Both the position numbers and the translations under genes were made by a program. A DNA stretch of 64,000 bases from assembly GCF_947623445.1 (NCBI RefSeq), contig NC_135242.1:21204001-21268000 (forward strand). Direction: 5' to 3'. The stretch is from Clavelina lepadiformis. Taxonomy: Eukaryota > Chordata > Ascidiacea > Aplousobranchia > Clavelinidae. The notes under the pieces were generated by a model. It was given only the letters and a program-made list of their open reading frames with translations, made no database searches and was not told the origin of the DNA. Each line of letters begins with the position of its first letter. The first letter of the stretch is position 1. Positions 50,914 through 64,000 of the stretch are shown here, one piece after another.

Positions 50914-51918
50914 GATTTGCATTAACCGTTCATACAATGTCAAACACCATAGGCTTATCGGTACTCATCAAAAACACCATGTGTATTTCATAGTACCTAT
51001 TTCCCATTGCGTTCCTACAAAATTTTGTATAAAAGTGACATACCTATGATGAGAGCTGAAAATGCCTTGCAAGAATAACTTAGCAATGGAGTAAATGATT
51101 TTTTATTGCAATACTTGTTAACGTATTCGCTTTTGATCCATTTTTATTTGCCTATTGTTACAAATACATCAAGTTTTAAAATCTTCATGCAGTATCGAAT
51201 AATGTATGATTTGTTTCATTTCATTGGAATAAAATAAGCTGAATAGCCGATTAGCCGATTAGGCCTGAAGAGACAATTTTCAATAAGCGTATCGAAAACT
51301 TGCTTTACTGTAGGCCTATACGAGGTAGGCCTACTTATAATGCAAAGCAATGTAATGCAATGCATTGCAATGCAAAGATCAAGAACAAATATTTCTATCT
51401 ATTCTTAATGTTTTTCGTTGGGATGTGAAATCGTAACATATATATTATTTTGGGTGAGAAAAAGGTTGAAAAGTGAGGTTTAAAACTCTTTTGTTCATTA
51501 AAACGCAACATATATAAAAAGTAGAATGGTGAAAGCTTTTCTGGAATAAAGGCCAGAAAATTCGCAGAAAGGCTCAATTTTACAGCAGATTGTGTTACAA
51601 TTTACGACTTATTTAGCAACAACAAAAAGTGATCAAAATTTATGCTTGATCAAAGATAGACGAATCTGTAACACCCCACTTGCTGCTAAGACTATGACGT
51701 TTAGGATGGTTGCCTAGTCGTATTAGACGTGATTATGATGTCACTATGATTTATTACGACTTAAGCAATGTCCACCAATCGTCACAATTGATAGCTGTCT
51801 TTGATTTGGCTATCTTCTTTATCGGCTGATGAGTCTCTATCTTTTAACCACGAAAGTCGATTATTTCGTTTGCATCAATAGGTAAATGTAATTTAACGCA
51901 CACTTACTTATTGATTTA

Positions 51919-52537
51919 CAGTCGAATCCGCTTAATTCGGACACCGGATAACCCGGACAACCGCTTTATTCGGCCCAAATGTTCAGGAACGGAACAAAAG
52001 TAAAAATTGAACGTAAAAAAATCCTGTTAATTCGGACAATTCTCCGCTTAATTCGGACACAGGTTCGCAATTCCATCGTTAGGTTATGACACAATAAACA
52101 GTACTTCGTTCGTTTTAAGACAAGATGCAATTGCATTATGAGTGATTTGATTATGGTGAAACAATGACGATCCATGCAGTAACAATCGACAATGAACTCA
52201 TATAACGCCGTGCCAGCTTCATAGTCGCTTTTACTTGGGTACAATTGCGTCCATCTTGTTGGACAAAATTGTACAGAAAAGTTTAGCACGAAAATTGAAA
52301 TTGCTCACTAAAGTAAACGAAGACGTTTTATGCGATCAGTGCCAGTTACTGCAGTATAGCGCAGCTGCAATTCATTTATTACGCAACACTACAGTATTTT
52401 AAATGCGTTTTTTGCCTTTATGCATGACCATGAAACGAACAATTGATGTTCCGCTTAATTCGGACAAAGCCGTTTCTCCGCTTAATTCGGCCAAAAGTGA
52501 GCGGAACCAAAGTGTCCGAATTAAGCGGAGTCGACTG
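51919..52537. mobile_element. pogo/Tigger-type element (Tc1/mariner superfamily), non-autonomous
   Basis: The left end CAGTCGAATCCGCTTAATTC and the right end GAATTAAGCGGAGTCGACTG are inverted repeats of about 25 bp, flanked by TA on both sides, the target duplication of Tc1/mariner elements. The terminal core CCGCTTAATTCGGACA recurs inside at about 52042, 52451 and 52478, so sub-terminal repeats are iterated. No intact transposase is present in the 619 bp. Confidence 0.85.
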
Positions 52538-53438
52538 TAATTGCCTGCAAGGAAATGAACACAACAGCAGCAAACAGAATACACTTTTATTTACAGCTTC
52601 CAGTCGCCCGATAATATAATCGAGGTAAGCACGTTTTGCCTTGAATGCACTTAATTCACTGTGAAAATTAATTTTTGGTTTTCTCCTCTCTTCTCGTCTC
52701 GTCTCCCAAAATGGAATGCCTCTCTTATTTATATGGTTGTGTAATTTCTTTATAATTCATAAATCTTTCTTCTGTTCATTTCGTTGTTGACTTCGAACAG
52801 TTGCACCATCTTAGCTAATTTTGGCCTCTCAATTCCCACGTGTGTGTTTTCCAAATTTTTATACCAGTTCAATTGAGGTAAGGTCTTTTCTCCATTTCTG
52901 ATCACGAGGTTTTCGCATGATCGTTTCCGATGTAGATGTTTTCCACACGTAGGCTTCTGTCGTAACATAGAATCACGTGGTTGTGGTTTGGTTGTCACAA
53001 GACTATGTTTGTCATACACAAAGAAAAATTTACTTCTAAATAGCAATTCGTATTCGTCCAGTTAATGCTGACAATCCGTATAGTAAGACCGTGATTGGCC
53101 TGGGTTAAAATGTACCAAGAGGCCTATCCTATACGGAGTTTTGTGTCTACTATTTAATACAAAATAAAATGCAAACAGAATATTGACGAACAGTATTCCC
53201 CTAAACGTGTGATAATAATTCCTTATTTTTAAATATTTAATTAACTCAATTAAGTATTTAATTAACACAATGTAGCTATAGGGCATAGGGTATACGGTTA
53301 TTATTGGTTTAGGAATTTGCCAAGCTGTTTGCTTGCTAAATTTCTGGTATGTTGCTCAGCGGTCTGTACTTCTTGTATTACCTGTTCTTTTAATTCAACA
53401 TGATGCAACGTAGCCTAGCTCCATCGCGCTCTATAGAT

Positions 53439-53934
53439 TAGGCCTACCATATTTTCATCGCCTAAAAAGAGGACAAATTCGCCAACAAATACAATGCAAA
53501 CAGAGTTTTACGTTCAAAGAATTTATCACATCTTTTTGGATAATTATACGCATATGCACAAGTATTGCATTCAGCTTCAAAATCATTACGTCCTTTTTTG
53601 AAACAAGGATACTTCTGCCGCAATTCATCAAAAAACACAGTATTCCTCTTTGGCATTATTGCTTGGCTTTATTTAGATTTTATGGCTGTCTAAATTAAAA
53701 CAATGATAAGAAAAATGATGAGACTTCATTCTGTAGCCGAGAAGTCGTTTAACTTGACTTAGGCCTCAAGCCGAAAATTCACATAAAAATATAATTTTGT
53801 TGAAAAGATAAGCAAGAAAACGCAAAATGCAAAAAGGAGGACTTTTGGGCATTTTTCAGTGTCTTTGGAAGACAATTCATTTTTCTTTAGAAAAGAGGAC
53901 AAATCCTGCTACAAGAGGACACATGGTAGCCTTA
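53439..53934 (-). mobile_element. hAT-type element with N-terminal zinc-finger ORF fragment
   Basis: The ends TAGGCCTACCAT and ATGGTAGCCTTA are inverted. The flanks CTATAGAT (53431-53438) and CTACAGAT (53935-53942) are an 8-bp duplication with one mismatch. A minus-strand frame (53462-53656, true ATG) reads MPKRNTVFFDELRQKY, then PCFKKGRNDFEAECNTCAYA, resembling the N-terminal zinc-binding region of hAT-related transposases (FEAEC-x2-C). The rest of the transposase is absent. GTCCTCTT motifs lie inside both ends. It appears related to the MITE at 29885-30157. Confidence 0.7.
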
Positions 53935-53942
53935 CTACAGAT

Positions 53943-56900
53943 GAAAGTCACGAGTCAAGTTTGGTGTAACAGAAAATAAGTGATATCAAAGAATTAAAAT
54001 CTAAATGAAATTAGTTTTGCAAAAAAAAAACAAGCCAAAAATTCAAGTCAAATTCAGTATAGGCTACACTTGACATGACAGTTATAAGTGAATTTGATGA
54101 AAGAATGCACCTGCCATACGTAGATTTGGGTCTATCTTTGGCAGGCACGACAGCAAGCAGCATTGGTGGAGCAATTACAATTCAAAAGTATCTTCTTGTA
54201 CCATCTTTCATGACAAATTCAAGGGATACCACAAAGTGGAAACGGAAATACCAAATCGATCAGGAAACACATGCTCTGTATAGCAAGGACTCGATAACGT
54301 AAGATGGTTCGCTGCGTAGCGATCAGTGAATTATAGGCCTAATGCCAAGATGTCATGCAAAAACTGTTTTTAGTCCAAGAATGACAAAAATAGGCAGGCA
54401 GAAATAGATAAATCACAGACATTCCAACACAAGTACAAACTTTACAACTGTAAAGTTTAAAAATTATTTTTAAGTACTGTGATCTTCATTTTGGTTACAA
54501 AATTTATGTCTATAGCTAAAATTGTGTTTGCCTTACTCGCAAGCAAACGTCAAGTAAACTGTCGTAAACGGTGCAGGCCTAGGTGTATAATAAAACAAGT
54601 GAGGCAAGTCAAGATAAGCGACAGGATATGAGAAATACAAAAATTCAGTAGCTATTTACCCATTTTTGCTTGGGAAAAGGTTTTTGCAAAGTCGCTACAG
54701 ATATATCAAGACACCGCTTAGAATTTTATTGCAAGATTCATTTAAAAAAAATCTTGTTGTACTAACTTAGTTGTATTCCCAGGAATAGAAAATCAACTGG
54801 AAAACCTTATGTTGGCTATGTCCCATAATGTCAATAAATATTCTTAAAAAAGAAACAAGCATCTCGTATAACAAAAAAAATGATTAAGAAATGCGAAAAT
54901 TTCACAGTGTTACATATTTCATATAGTTACACCCGAAGAAGCAAGATCAAGCTTGCAAAAGTTGATTGAAATAAATTTAACTAAAATAAAAAAATACGTC
55001 CAGTAGCGCAGTACACATTCACAATGCGTTACAAATAAATGCATTTGTGAAGGATGAATCGGTGAAAGGTATACATTCAACAAACAGACCATAAAAACAA
55101 GAACCATCTTCGGTGAAAACACAACATCGCTGTTAGCAAAGTCTTAAAATTTCGTTGTAATTGTAACACTTTTATTTCACTAGCATAGAATTTCACATTT
55201 TTTCAGGGAATTATGCTGTAAGCGCCTGGCGACGCTACATACGTAGGACAAGTGTGTGTAGTGATAGTGACTAAACTAAGCAATTGGCCATACTTTTGGA
55301 TAGGTAGTTTTCTATTTACTGTGAGTTTGAATGATCAAAACTAACGGATTTCCCCTGCATAGATTTGCGTGTCTCTGTAAGTGTCAACTGTTAAGTAAAC
55401 GAAAAAATTTTTGCGGGACACAATTTACTAAATTTCTTTTGCGCCTCACCAAAACGGAGCATGTTCGAATACTATTTGTAAAATTTTTGTTTAACTCTTC
55501 GATCGTAGTAAGTTAAACTATCGAAACAGTGCTTACTTGGAACCCAAATTGACTCCAAATAATATGATATGCTTGATCTACACCTGTCATGCAAGATTCT
55601 GATACAGTACAACACGGCTGTAGTCATCGTACCAAAGAACAAACCACAAATTGCCGGCTGCCCGGGCTTGACACAATACCGAAGACCTCAGGCGATTTTT
55701 ATTAACAGAAATGCTCGACGTTATTGACAAAAGTATGCTCACCAATTGATCTACCATACTGTAATGCATATATTGATGAATGGTTTAGAACGCTAAATAC
55801 TTCATATTCCCTCTGGGCGCAGACTACAATGAATGAAAAAAAACTTCTACGATAGAAGAATAGGAATTTGACCGGTAAATGCTTCGCTGGTGCGGAAATT
55901 TTGCCTGCGGGCTAAATATGTAATTTGCCACGTGAAGATTTTTTTCTCAAAGTTGATGATGCTATGTCTGAAATTTATTGAAGTATTTCCATTTTCTTCA
56001 AGGAAGGACACGTCGCATTTTCTCTACGCTATTTTGTTGCTTTGTCAGATTAATAATTTCCGGGGCCAAAGGAGCATGGATAAGTCTGAATAAACGTACG
56101 GTCTGAAGAAATGAGGATTAAGTTCACTAAGGCAGTTAATATCGACAAGGTAGCATTTGTTTACAGAATTTTGAAGTGAGATTTGTCATAATTTCCTGCA
56201 AGAAGTATGAAGTTACCGCATCAGCACAATTTACATTACATGTTTTACGAGCTGCAGAACGTTAATGCTGGGAGCAATATATTTGCAGATATTGACTTTT
56301 TTACAGTTCAGTGTCTTTAAATCACTGAACCTATCTTGCCTATTGATTATGGTAGAATCAGAATGAAACAGTATAGATCAGATTTTAATATATATATATC
56401 ATACAGTATATTATATAAGGTAATATAAATATGCCATAGAATGATACCTAGCAAACTATTGTCATAAAAACTACAGTAGCTTAAATGTGTGAAAAAAAGA
56501 GCACCCCTGACTTTTGGGGTCTTGCGTACAAGTGCACAACCACAGGATGCCTTTGTATACTAGACCCCAGCTACTCAAATTTGACGTCATCTGGTTGTCC
56601 ACTTGTATACTAGGCCCTAGATTTTATGCAAAGATATATGTAGACAAGTTCCTAGTTATTAAGCCTCAAACGGTTTTTGAGGCCTATGGCTTATTTATAC
56701 CAATATCATGAATATACAAATTTAGCTTCCTTTTTGTTTGCCCACGTACTTAACCCAAAATTTTTTGAGTCTCTTTTGTTTTTGCACTTTCACGTGATGT
56801 CTTGAATGGGAAAGAATTTTGATATATTAGAAAATTTATGACGTGATTATACCTCGATACTCGAACAAGGTTTGGGAGCTCAAAAGTAAAAGAGATCCAA

Positions 56901-57122
56901 ATTTTCTTGATAAAAATATTGCACTCCCACAAAGAAACCTGAATGAAAGAGGTTGTGCGATTATAAAGAAAAACCTATGGCATGATAATTCTTCGATATT
57001 CGATCCTGATATAGAAATGCAAAGTTATAAGTGGTTTCACCTTTTTATTTATGACCACAGATCATTTTCCTTTGGACTGGAATCATTGTAAAAAATAAAG
57101 CAGTGAGCCTGCTGTGTTTGAA
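53943..57122. other. Spacer upstream of DPY19L
   Basis: AT-rich, with a short (TA) run at 56387-56399 and no recognised gene. Open frames are under 80 codons and lack domain features. The region between the connexin 3' end and this point is filled mainly by the two transposons listed. Confidence 0.5.
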
Positions 57123-60100
57123 ATGGTAAGAAAGCAACCTTTTAAAGGCAGTAATGGTAACGGAGACTTGTCAAAAATGAAGAAGTCATCCACTGGAAAC
57201 AGACGAGGAAAAAAAGACGCTCCCACAATAGCTCCATCTGCTGGAGGCAAGTCTTCATATTTCAACAACTGGGTTATCGTTGCATTTTTGCTTGCGGGTG
57301 TTGCTGGCTGGATGCATGGAGTTCACATATGGACCATGTTTGAAAATGACAGACATTTTTCACATTTATCATCACTCGAAAGAGACCTCACTTTTCGAAC
57401 TGAAATGGGACTCTATTATTCTTATTTCAAAACCATGGTAGAAGGTATGTATGTATATGATGTATCATGCATTTCAGTTTTATGGTACTTCGTAATAAAT
57501 GTTCCGAACCATAAATTATATATTATGCTAACATAACTGACTATATATATCTTCACTGTTTTCTAGCACCATCTACTCTTAATGGAATTGGTCAGATTGT
57601 TCGTGACAACATCACAGAATACCCAAGCACAATTAATGTTTTGAAGAGGTTTAATCTTTATCCTGAACTTATCATTGGCGCCATTTACAGAGCCTTTAGA
57701 TCTTTTACTGAAGCAGCTAAGATTAAAACTCAAACTTGCTGGAAGGTATTGTGCTGAATTTACGAAATTGTATGTTGTCCTGATTTGTGTGCAGTTACCA
57801 AATTATGATGGTTTCTTGAAATGGCACCTTTAAATTCAGATAGAGGTTTTAGTGAGTTACAGTGTTTGATCATAGCTGAAAAATCATGAAAATTAATGTA
57901 ACAATGTATTCAAGCTTTAATCTCTTAAAATAGTCAAGTGTACTTTGTAGTTATTATAAATCAGTGCATACACAATTCATAAAACTGATATTGATTCTGT
58001 GAAGATTAACCGAGGAGAGCTTCCACCCATCAACAGTTGTGAAGGAATCGGCGTTCCGCATTATTTCTATGTCACATGCATCTACACGCTAAATAGCATT
58101 ATGATGTCGCTCGTCTTTTTATATGGATGGTATCTGTCAGGAAATAGTCTTTGGGGCGGTAAGTGTAGTATTTCTGTTTCCCATACTTGTTTGTGCAATT
58201 GCTGTCACGCTTTGGACGCATCAACACATTGTTAATGAAACTTAACATTTTTAGTAGTCTTTGCACGAGTCTATTACGTCCATATTGGGCTTTACTGTGC
58301 AGTGTGCACACATACCCAAGTGTCGATACTGCATTGCCATTCTAGTCTGAGCTTGCTATGTTCATATATGATACGGCATGATCTGTTTCACTCATTTTCA
58401 TTTGAAATTTTCTTGTTTGAACTCGTTTATGTTATTGTTAAAGCTGTCATCTGTGTGGCATTTTATTTCTTCAATCATGGAGAAGCTACCCGTGTGATGT
58501 GGACACCGCCATTAAGAGAAAGTTATTCATTCCCATTTCTTATCCTGGAATTGCTCTTGGTGACTCACATGATAAAAACCCAAAATCCTAATTATTTTAA
58601 GTGAGTGTTTTCAATGTGTTGTAGCCTTCATTAACCAGTGCAATGTACCGGTAGTAGTTTTAATCTTATCCTCACAAATATTATTGGAACGTTTTTATAA
58701 AATTAATTTCATTTGTGGCAGACATATGACAGCTATTTGCCTAGCTGCTTTTTTCTTCATGCTGCCTTGGCAATTTGCACAGTTTGCTCTCCTTACACAG
58801 AGCGCTTGTGTACTTGCCCTTTATATGCTTGAGTACATTGGATCGTGGAAGGTAAGAGTCGCAAACATAATACTTTACTAATACCACTGTTAATTGAAAT
58901 AATTAACTTAAATGCCAGTATTCGTGGGGCGAGTAATATAGCTTCCACTTTAAAGCGTTATGTGTATGTTTTGTTTTTCTCAGCTTAACATCGTAATACA
59001 TGCCCAACTGATTGCCCTCCTGGCCAACTTCGTCTTTCAGTTTGGAAATGAGATGTTGCTTACATCATTTTACGCATCCAGCTTGCTTAGCATCATGCTT
59101 ATTGTTAAACTAGAAAGCAAGATTGAAGGCTCCATTCGAAATCTTATCGCAAAATGTCTTGTAAAGGTATAGATATACTTGTAAAGTGTCTGTTGTTACC
59201 AGGCCTAGATAGTGATTCTAATGTTAAATGCATGCATGAATAGTCATATGCTATATCTAAATGTGAACTAAAGTTCAAAGATTGTCAAAAATATTAAAAC
59301 AGTCCAAATATTTCATTGATTTATTTTTGATATTCAGGGGATCGTTTGGTTAGTTGGAACTTTTGGCTTGAAGAAGGTTATTGCAACTGCCCTTAGAACA
59401 GCAGATGACGCCCATATATGGGAAATTTTCAAGTCAAAGTTCTCTGACTTCAATAATTTTCACACCATGCTTTACACATGTGCAAAGTATGATCCAATTT
59501 TACTTTTGATAATTTAATCTTGCTCATCTTTTACACATATTTTGGTTTTCTGTTTGAGGTAGTTAGTTACTTGTTCCACCATTTCCAAAACTAAGTTTCT
59601 TTCTTTGGAACAAGACTTTTTTAAGTATTTGTTGAGAAATTGAACTAGGCAGCAATTTTGTTTTTTTTTTTTAGAGAATTTGACTTTTTAGAAGTTGAAA
59701 CAGTTGTGAAATTATCAAAGACACTGCTCATTCCAAGCATGATTTTCATTACATTTGTTCTTGCTATAAAATGCTTGAGATACGAATACCTGTCTTACGT
59801 GGTAAGTTTGCAATGTCTAGTAAATTATCTCCTTTAAAGGCAAAAGGCACCATAGTGCTTTATATTTTAGTGTAAATGCTATAAAAAAGCCCTTTAACTT
59901 ATCATTTTCAGTAACTTAAAATCTTAAAGTTAAACAGTAGTAGCGCTTACCGACAAATAGATTGTTAACATCAGTGCAGCGATGTTAGAATTCAACGTTT
60001 TATATTTCCAGGAGAGCAACACAGTTGACGAAGATGGACAAAAACCAGAAGTCCCTGAATATGATGCCAAGGTGGCAGCGCATCGATGTAAACCCAACGC

Positions 60101-61341
60101 TGACGTGCTCTATAATGTGTTGCAAATGATTGCATTTTCATGCATGGCTATCCTGATAATGAGGTTGAAGCTCTTCATGACCCCGATGATGGCAATTACA
60201 GCGTCTTTGTTTGCTCATAGGTGATTCTATTACGATATTAGTTTTGATATAATATAACTAAAAAACTACAAAACTTTTGGAAATTGTTTCAGCAAATTTT
60301 GAATCTTCATTTGTATCTAAAAAATGCTGGTTTGTTAAAGTTTCAGAAAAAATTGTCAAAAATTAAAACATTTTGAATATTTTAAGTGTCTATGCAGATT
60401 ATAACCTACTAATTGATGTTTTCTTTAGGCAATTATTCGCATTTTTGGGACCTCGTTATCGCCAGGTTTCATTTTTGGTTGCAATACTTGCTGTTGCATC
60501 GGTAGCAGGAATTGGGAACTTGACAAGTCAGTGGAATATTATTGGGGAGTTTGAGAACTGGCCCCACGAGGAGGTAAAATCAATAAAAATTTATTGAACA
60601 ATCCTGAATGCGTTTCAATTGTATTTCATATAGTAATCGCTATTCTTGCTTTTATTCTTTTACAGCTCCTAAATTTCATCAACGAGAACCTTCCACCAAA
60701 TGCAGTGTTTGCAGGAGCCATGCCAACCATGGCGAGCATCAAATTGTCTTGCCTTAGGCCCATAGTGAACCACCCACACTATGAGGATGCAGGTTTGTGC
60801 TAAAACCTTGACCCCCGAAACACGTCAGTGTTTGAGCACTCTGCTGGTTATTCTTCATTATATCCAGCTAAATATTTTCTAAAGGTCTGAGGGAACGGAC
60901 CATGAGAGTCTACTCCATGTACAGCAGAAGGAGCTTGGAGCAAGTCCGGGACACCGTAGAAGCGATGGGAGTCGACTTTTATATCCTTGAGGATTCGTGG
61001 TGCACCAGAAAGACCAGGGAAGGGTGTCAAATGCCCCAGATATGGGACATCGAGGAGCCAGAGAATGCTGTAAGTCTATTGTTTTTTTTTTTGGACAACT
61101 ATAACACTTTTCGAGCATAGCATGAAGCATCTTAGAACTAGTAAGATTAAGTTAAAGTTGACTTTATTAATTCTATCCAAATCCCACAGAAGTACTTAGT
61201 TACTACGATTGTTGTTTTACTTAGGGAAAAACACCTGCCTGCTCTTATGCAAGAGGTAACCCAGAGCCCTACTTCAAAGAAGTCTTTAAGAACAATGTCT
61301 ATACTTTGCTACAAGTCGTAAAAAAGAATCCAAAAGCCTAG
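57123..61341 (+). CDS. DPY19L1: DPY19-like C-mannosyltransferase, 727 aa, 13 exons
   Basis: Multi-pass ER enzyme of the DPY-19 family (GT-C fold) that attaches mannose to the Trp of W-x-x-W motifs, for example in thrombospondin repeats. Exons: 57123-57444, 57567-57745, 58005-58158, 58444-58600, 58722-58851, 58984-59166, 59338-59486, 59675-59801, 60012-60220, 60429-60573, 60666-60792, 60885-61069, 61225-61341; all phases close. A basic N-terminus precedes the first span ([20 protein letters not shown]). Family motifs: [68 protein letters not shown] and, in the lumenal tail, [38 protein letters not shown] and [12 protein letters not shown]. Length fits DPY19L1 to L4; assignment to L1 rather than another paralogue is tentative. 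A possible ATTAAA signal lies at 62102. Confidence 0.95.
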
Positions 61342-64000
61342 CACTAGTACATGACGTGAAGTCATCAAGACTAATTGCTGTTAAAACCAAGGTCTCAACT
61401 GAAGTACAAACTAGAGTAACAAATTGAGACAGGGTTAATTGGATCCACTCTAATGACTGTAAAGAAAGTCACTGAATGCATTTACATGAATTCTAATGAA
61501 TGGTATTCAAGCATATTGCAGTGTTTCAGCTAATACCTAATTACACAAGTTTTGAAAAACGCAGTACTTTTTCTACCACTGTTTACCATTTAGTCCTGAA
61601 GTCATGCATTTCTCCACTAGTTGCAGTCGCGTTACATCTACAGCAAGCCGTGACTGTGTGTTAAGTTTGCCATGTATTATGCAGTACCTTTTTAACCTTT
61701 TGCACCCGCCATGACCGAAATTATGACTTGCTTTTTTAACTGTTTCGTGAGAACAAATTTTTTTGCTCAGTTGTTGATTCCTGCTTTGCCCTTTTTATGC
61801 TGCCCATTGCCATTGTGTGACTTCGTTGACATGAATTTACAGCTGACCTAAATTGAATAGCAATATTGTATTACAAGTTACCACCACATTTCCTTGTATC
61901 TTTTCTTAATGCTGTCTATAAGCTTTGCAAAGGTGGTGTTTATGTTAGTGTTTCATGTTTAATCCGGTGTGTTGGTGTTCATATATTTAGTCGTTATTTA
62001 TTTGGTGGCCTTAACTGTTTGAATTTTTCAAACAATTTTCACGCGTTCTCGTTCATAGCTTGTAAATACGTCCTAGCGTTCGTTTTTTATAGTTGGTGTT
62101 AATTAAAGAAAAAAAATTAGTTCTTTTACTGTAGCTGCTTATGATTTGTGTAAGTGTGCCTGTCTGTAGAATAAGCTGGTGACAGCTAGTAAGCTAAGCT
62201 TACTAAAGACAACCGCTGACATATTACCGACTTTATGAGGTCAAGTTACAGGGTGCCAGCAATTCTGCATAATTCATGACGCCCATTGAATTTGCGAAAA
62301 TTGATGGAATCTTCAACAACAAAAAAACAATCGGTCAAACTTTTCAATACGTTTTAATGTGCACAGTTCGACAAGTCGACCATATTGCCTTGAATGAATA
62401 GCACCTTATGCTTGTTAATCGCTTTCGTTGTCTCACAGGATGGGTCCTGATAGAGATAGCTATGGAGTAGATTTTACGTTCATTTTGCTTGGCCAGCTCG
62501 TTCGCGTGGTGAGGATGAACAAACATAAAATCTGTATGGATACAGCCTAACACAGCGCGTTACAAAAATGTTAAACTATGGCTTGAAAAAGCGCTTCGAG
62601 GCTTAACAATTAATGCGCACCTTATTAAGTTGTTGCTAAGTAATAAGCGCTGGTAAAACTGACGGTGACTCACTCTTAAAACCATGATTTGCTGTGGATA
62701 CTCAGAAGTTTTTCGTTTAAATTTTCCATTGAATGTAAAAATGAGCTGTCACACGATGCATTTTCAGCAATTTCTACCATGTAACACCCAGCCCACAAAA
62801 TTTATACACACAAAGCGTGGCCTGCGGGATGTGATCGGAATCCAATTTTCATTCGCATAAAAAATTAATGTCTTATCATTGCCTTCAATACTATAAATGA
62901 ATTTATATCAAATTTCTTTCTATGCTGTGAAAAGTTTGTGATAAACTAGTGGAGCTTACGCACAAGGCTGAATAACAAGTTCCTGCGTTACAGGCCAATG
63001 CAGCGAAGATCAATAAGAGAAGTTGTAATCAGACAGTCTGTTCTGTAGTAATTATAACAAGACATAGTCAAGGATTCTGCTCTGCTCAATTGTAATGCTC
63101 TTGGGCAAAACATCAACGACACTTGCAGCTGTTCGCTTGACGTCATGCCCAGTTATAAATCCGGACAATGCTAATAAGCTATAACTTATAGAAAATCAGA
63201 ACAAAAAATGTGTAGCAATTGGAACTTAGGCTACACAAAGGCTATAGCTCGGTAACTGGGGCTTGAGTGATGAGGAATCATCGCCGGGTTTAACCCTGTG
63301 CTAATTGTCATAATTAGCCCTTATTCCTATGGAATTCTCGTGCAGATCTGATGATATAGTAATGCTATTTGTGCTTTATTTCGTGTGTTTAAAAATAAGC
63401 GCTGTACTATATTTGGCCGTGTTTAGTGTGCGCGACCCCGTTTTGATTACTTCCGATTAACGTCATTCGTACTACAGCCTTCAATGCGTTAGTCTGATAT
63501 TGACAGTCGGTTAATTTACAGTCTACTGAACGCAGTTTTATTCTGTGCTTTGAAAACATTAACTGTTTCGTTGAGAACCAATAATAAATGATCATTCAAG
63601 ACATTAACAGTTTGGTTTTGGTACTGTGATGCTTAACTGGCTATCAGAGGTTAATGAATGCGCTATCAATGGAGTCAGATTAGCGAACAATTGATTAAAC
63701 AATAATTAACAACTGTTCACAACCCCAAAAACACGCTCAGTTTTCAAACCGGGTGAGCGACATTATTATTTTGTTTTTTTGTGGCCGACACTGCACACAA
63801 ATTTTCAATCGTTAATCAATCGAAAACTATACGTCGTAAACGGATCGGATTTTTACAGGTTAGTAGCAAAAACATCTGGCTCCCTGTATACAGCATAATT
63901 GTAAAACTAAAGAAAGTGCATTTAGTGTAAATTAAGTATTTCTACAAGTGATACATTTCTAGAAGTTTTTCTTTGTCATGCCGCGCTCCCGCTGTGCCTA
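61342..64000. other. Gene-free 3' flank
   Basis: Contains the probable DPY19L 3'UTR (to about 62.1 kb). Beyond it only short frames and one SINE-like patch (listed separately) were seen. Confidence 0.45.
63239..63320 (+). repeat. Possible tRNA-derived SINE head
   Basis: TATAGCTCGGTAACTGGGGC resembles box A, and GGGTTTAACCCTG, about 40 bases on, resembles box B. Acceptor-stem pairing is not evident, so a SINE or tRNA relic is more likely than a functional tRNA. Confidence 0.3.

Overview
The window reads as nuclear DNA from a compact chordate genome, most likely a tunicate (ascidian). It is AT-rich. Genes are intron-dense with mostly short GT-AG introns. One gene is a connexin, a chordate family, and another is a complete GREB1-like gene of about 38 coding exons packed into 13.6 kb. 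No bacterial, organellar or viral block was seen. The species cannot be fixed from sequence alone.

Layout. 1-5.3 kb: no convincing gene; repeat-rich (hAT-like ends, a tRNA-headed SINE, a 317-bp hAT relic with 8-bp target-site duplication, and a degenerate GGTTC-rich tract). 5.3-19.1 kb, minus strand: GREB1/GREB1L orthologue, with two hAT-type MITEs and a tandem repeat in its introns. 19.1-26.0 kb: mostly noncoding, with an unresolved, GC-richer patch at about 20.9-23.1 kb. 26.0-27.4 kb, plus: a small two-exon gene whose product resembles a ParB/sulfiredoxin-like fold. 27.4-32.2 kb: gene-free, with a hAT-type MITE. 32.2-41.2 kb, plus: three housekeeping genes in a row, COX11 (mitochondrial copper chaperone for cytochrome oxidase), TAF6 (TFIID subunit) and ILKAP (PP2C phosphatase). 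41.5-43.7 kb, minus: a lysine-rich nucleolar protein resembling KNOP1, tail-to-tail with ILKAP. 44.4-45.0 kb: an unassigned open frame. 47.5-50.7 kb, plus: a ten-exon connexin with an enlarged second extracellular loop. 50.7-57.1 kb: transposon-rich spacer (pogo/Tigger-type element with TA duplication; hAT-type element carrying a zinc-finger fragment). 57.1-61.3 kb, plus: DPY19L C-mannosyltransferase in 13 exons. 61.3-64 kb: noncoding.

Exon boundaries below were set by hand from splice-site dinucleotides, reading-frame continuity and phase. In every multi-exon gene the phases close, except at one GREB1 junction, which is flagged. Neighbouring genes do not form an evident pathway; the cluster is ordinary housekeeping plus developmental genes. 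Several start codons lie just behind an AG splice-acceptor-like site, as expected if spliced-leader trans-splicing (known in tunicates) or 5'UTR introns are used.
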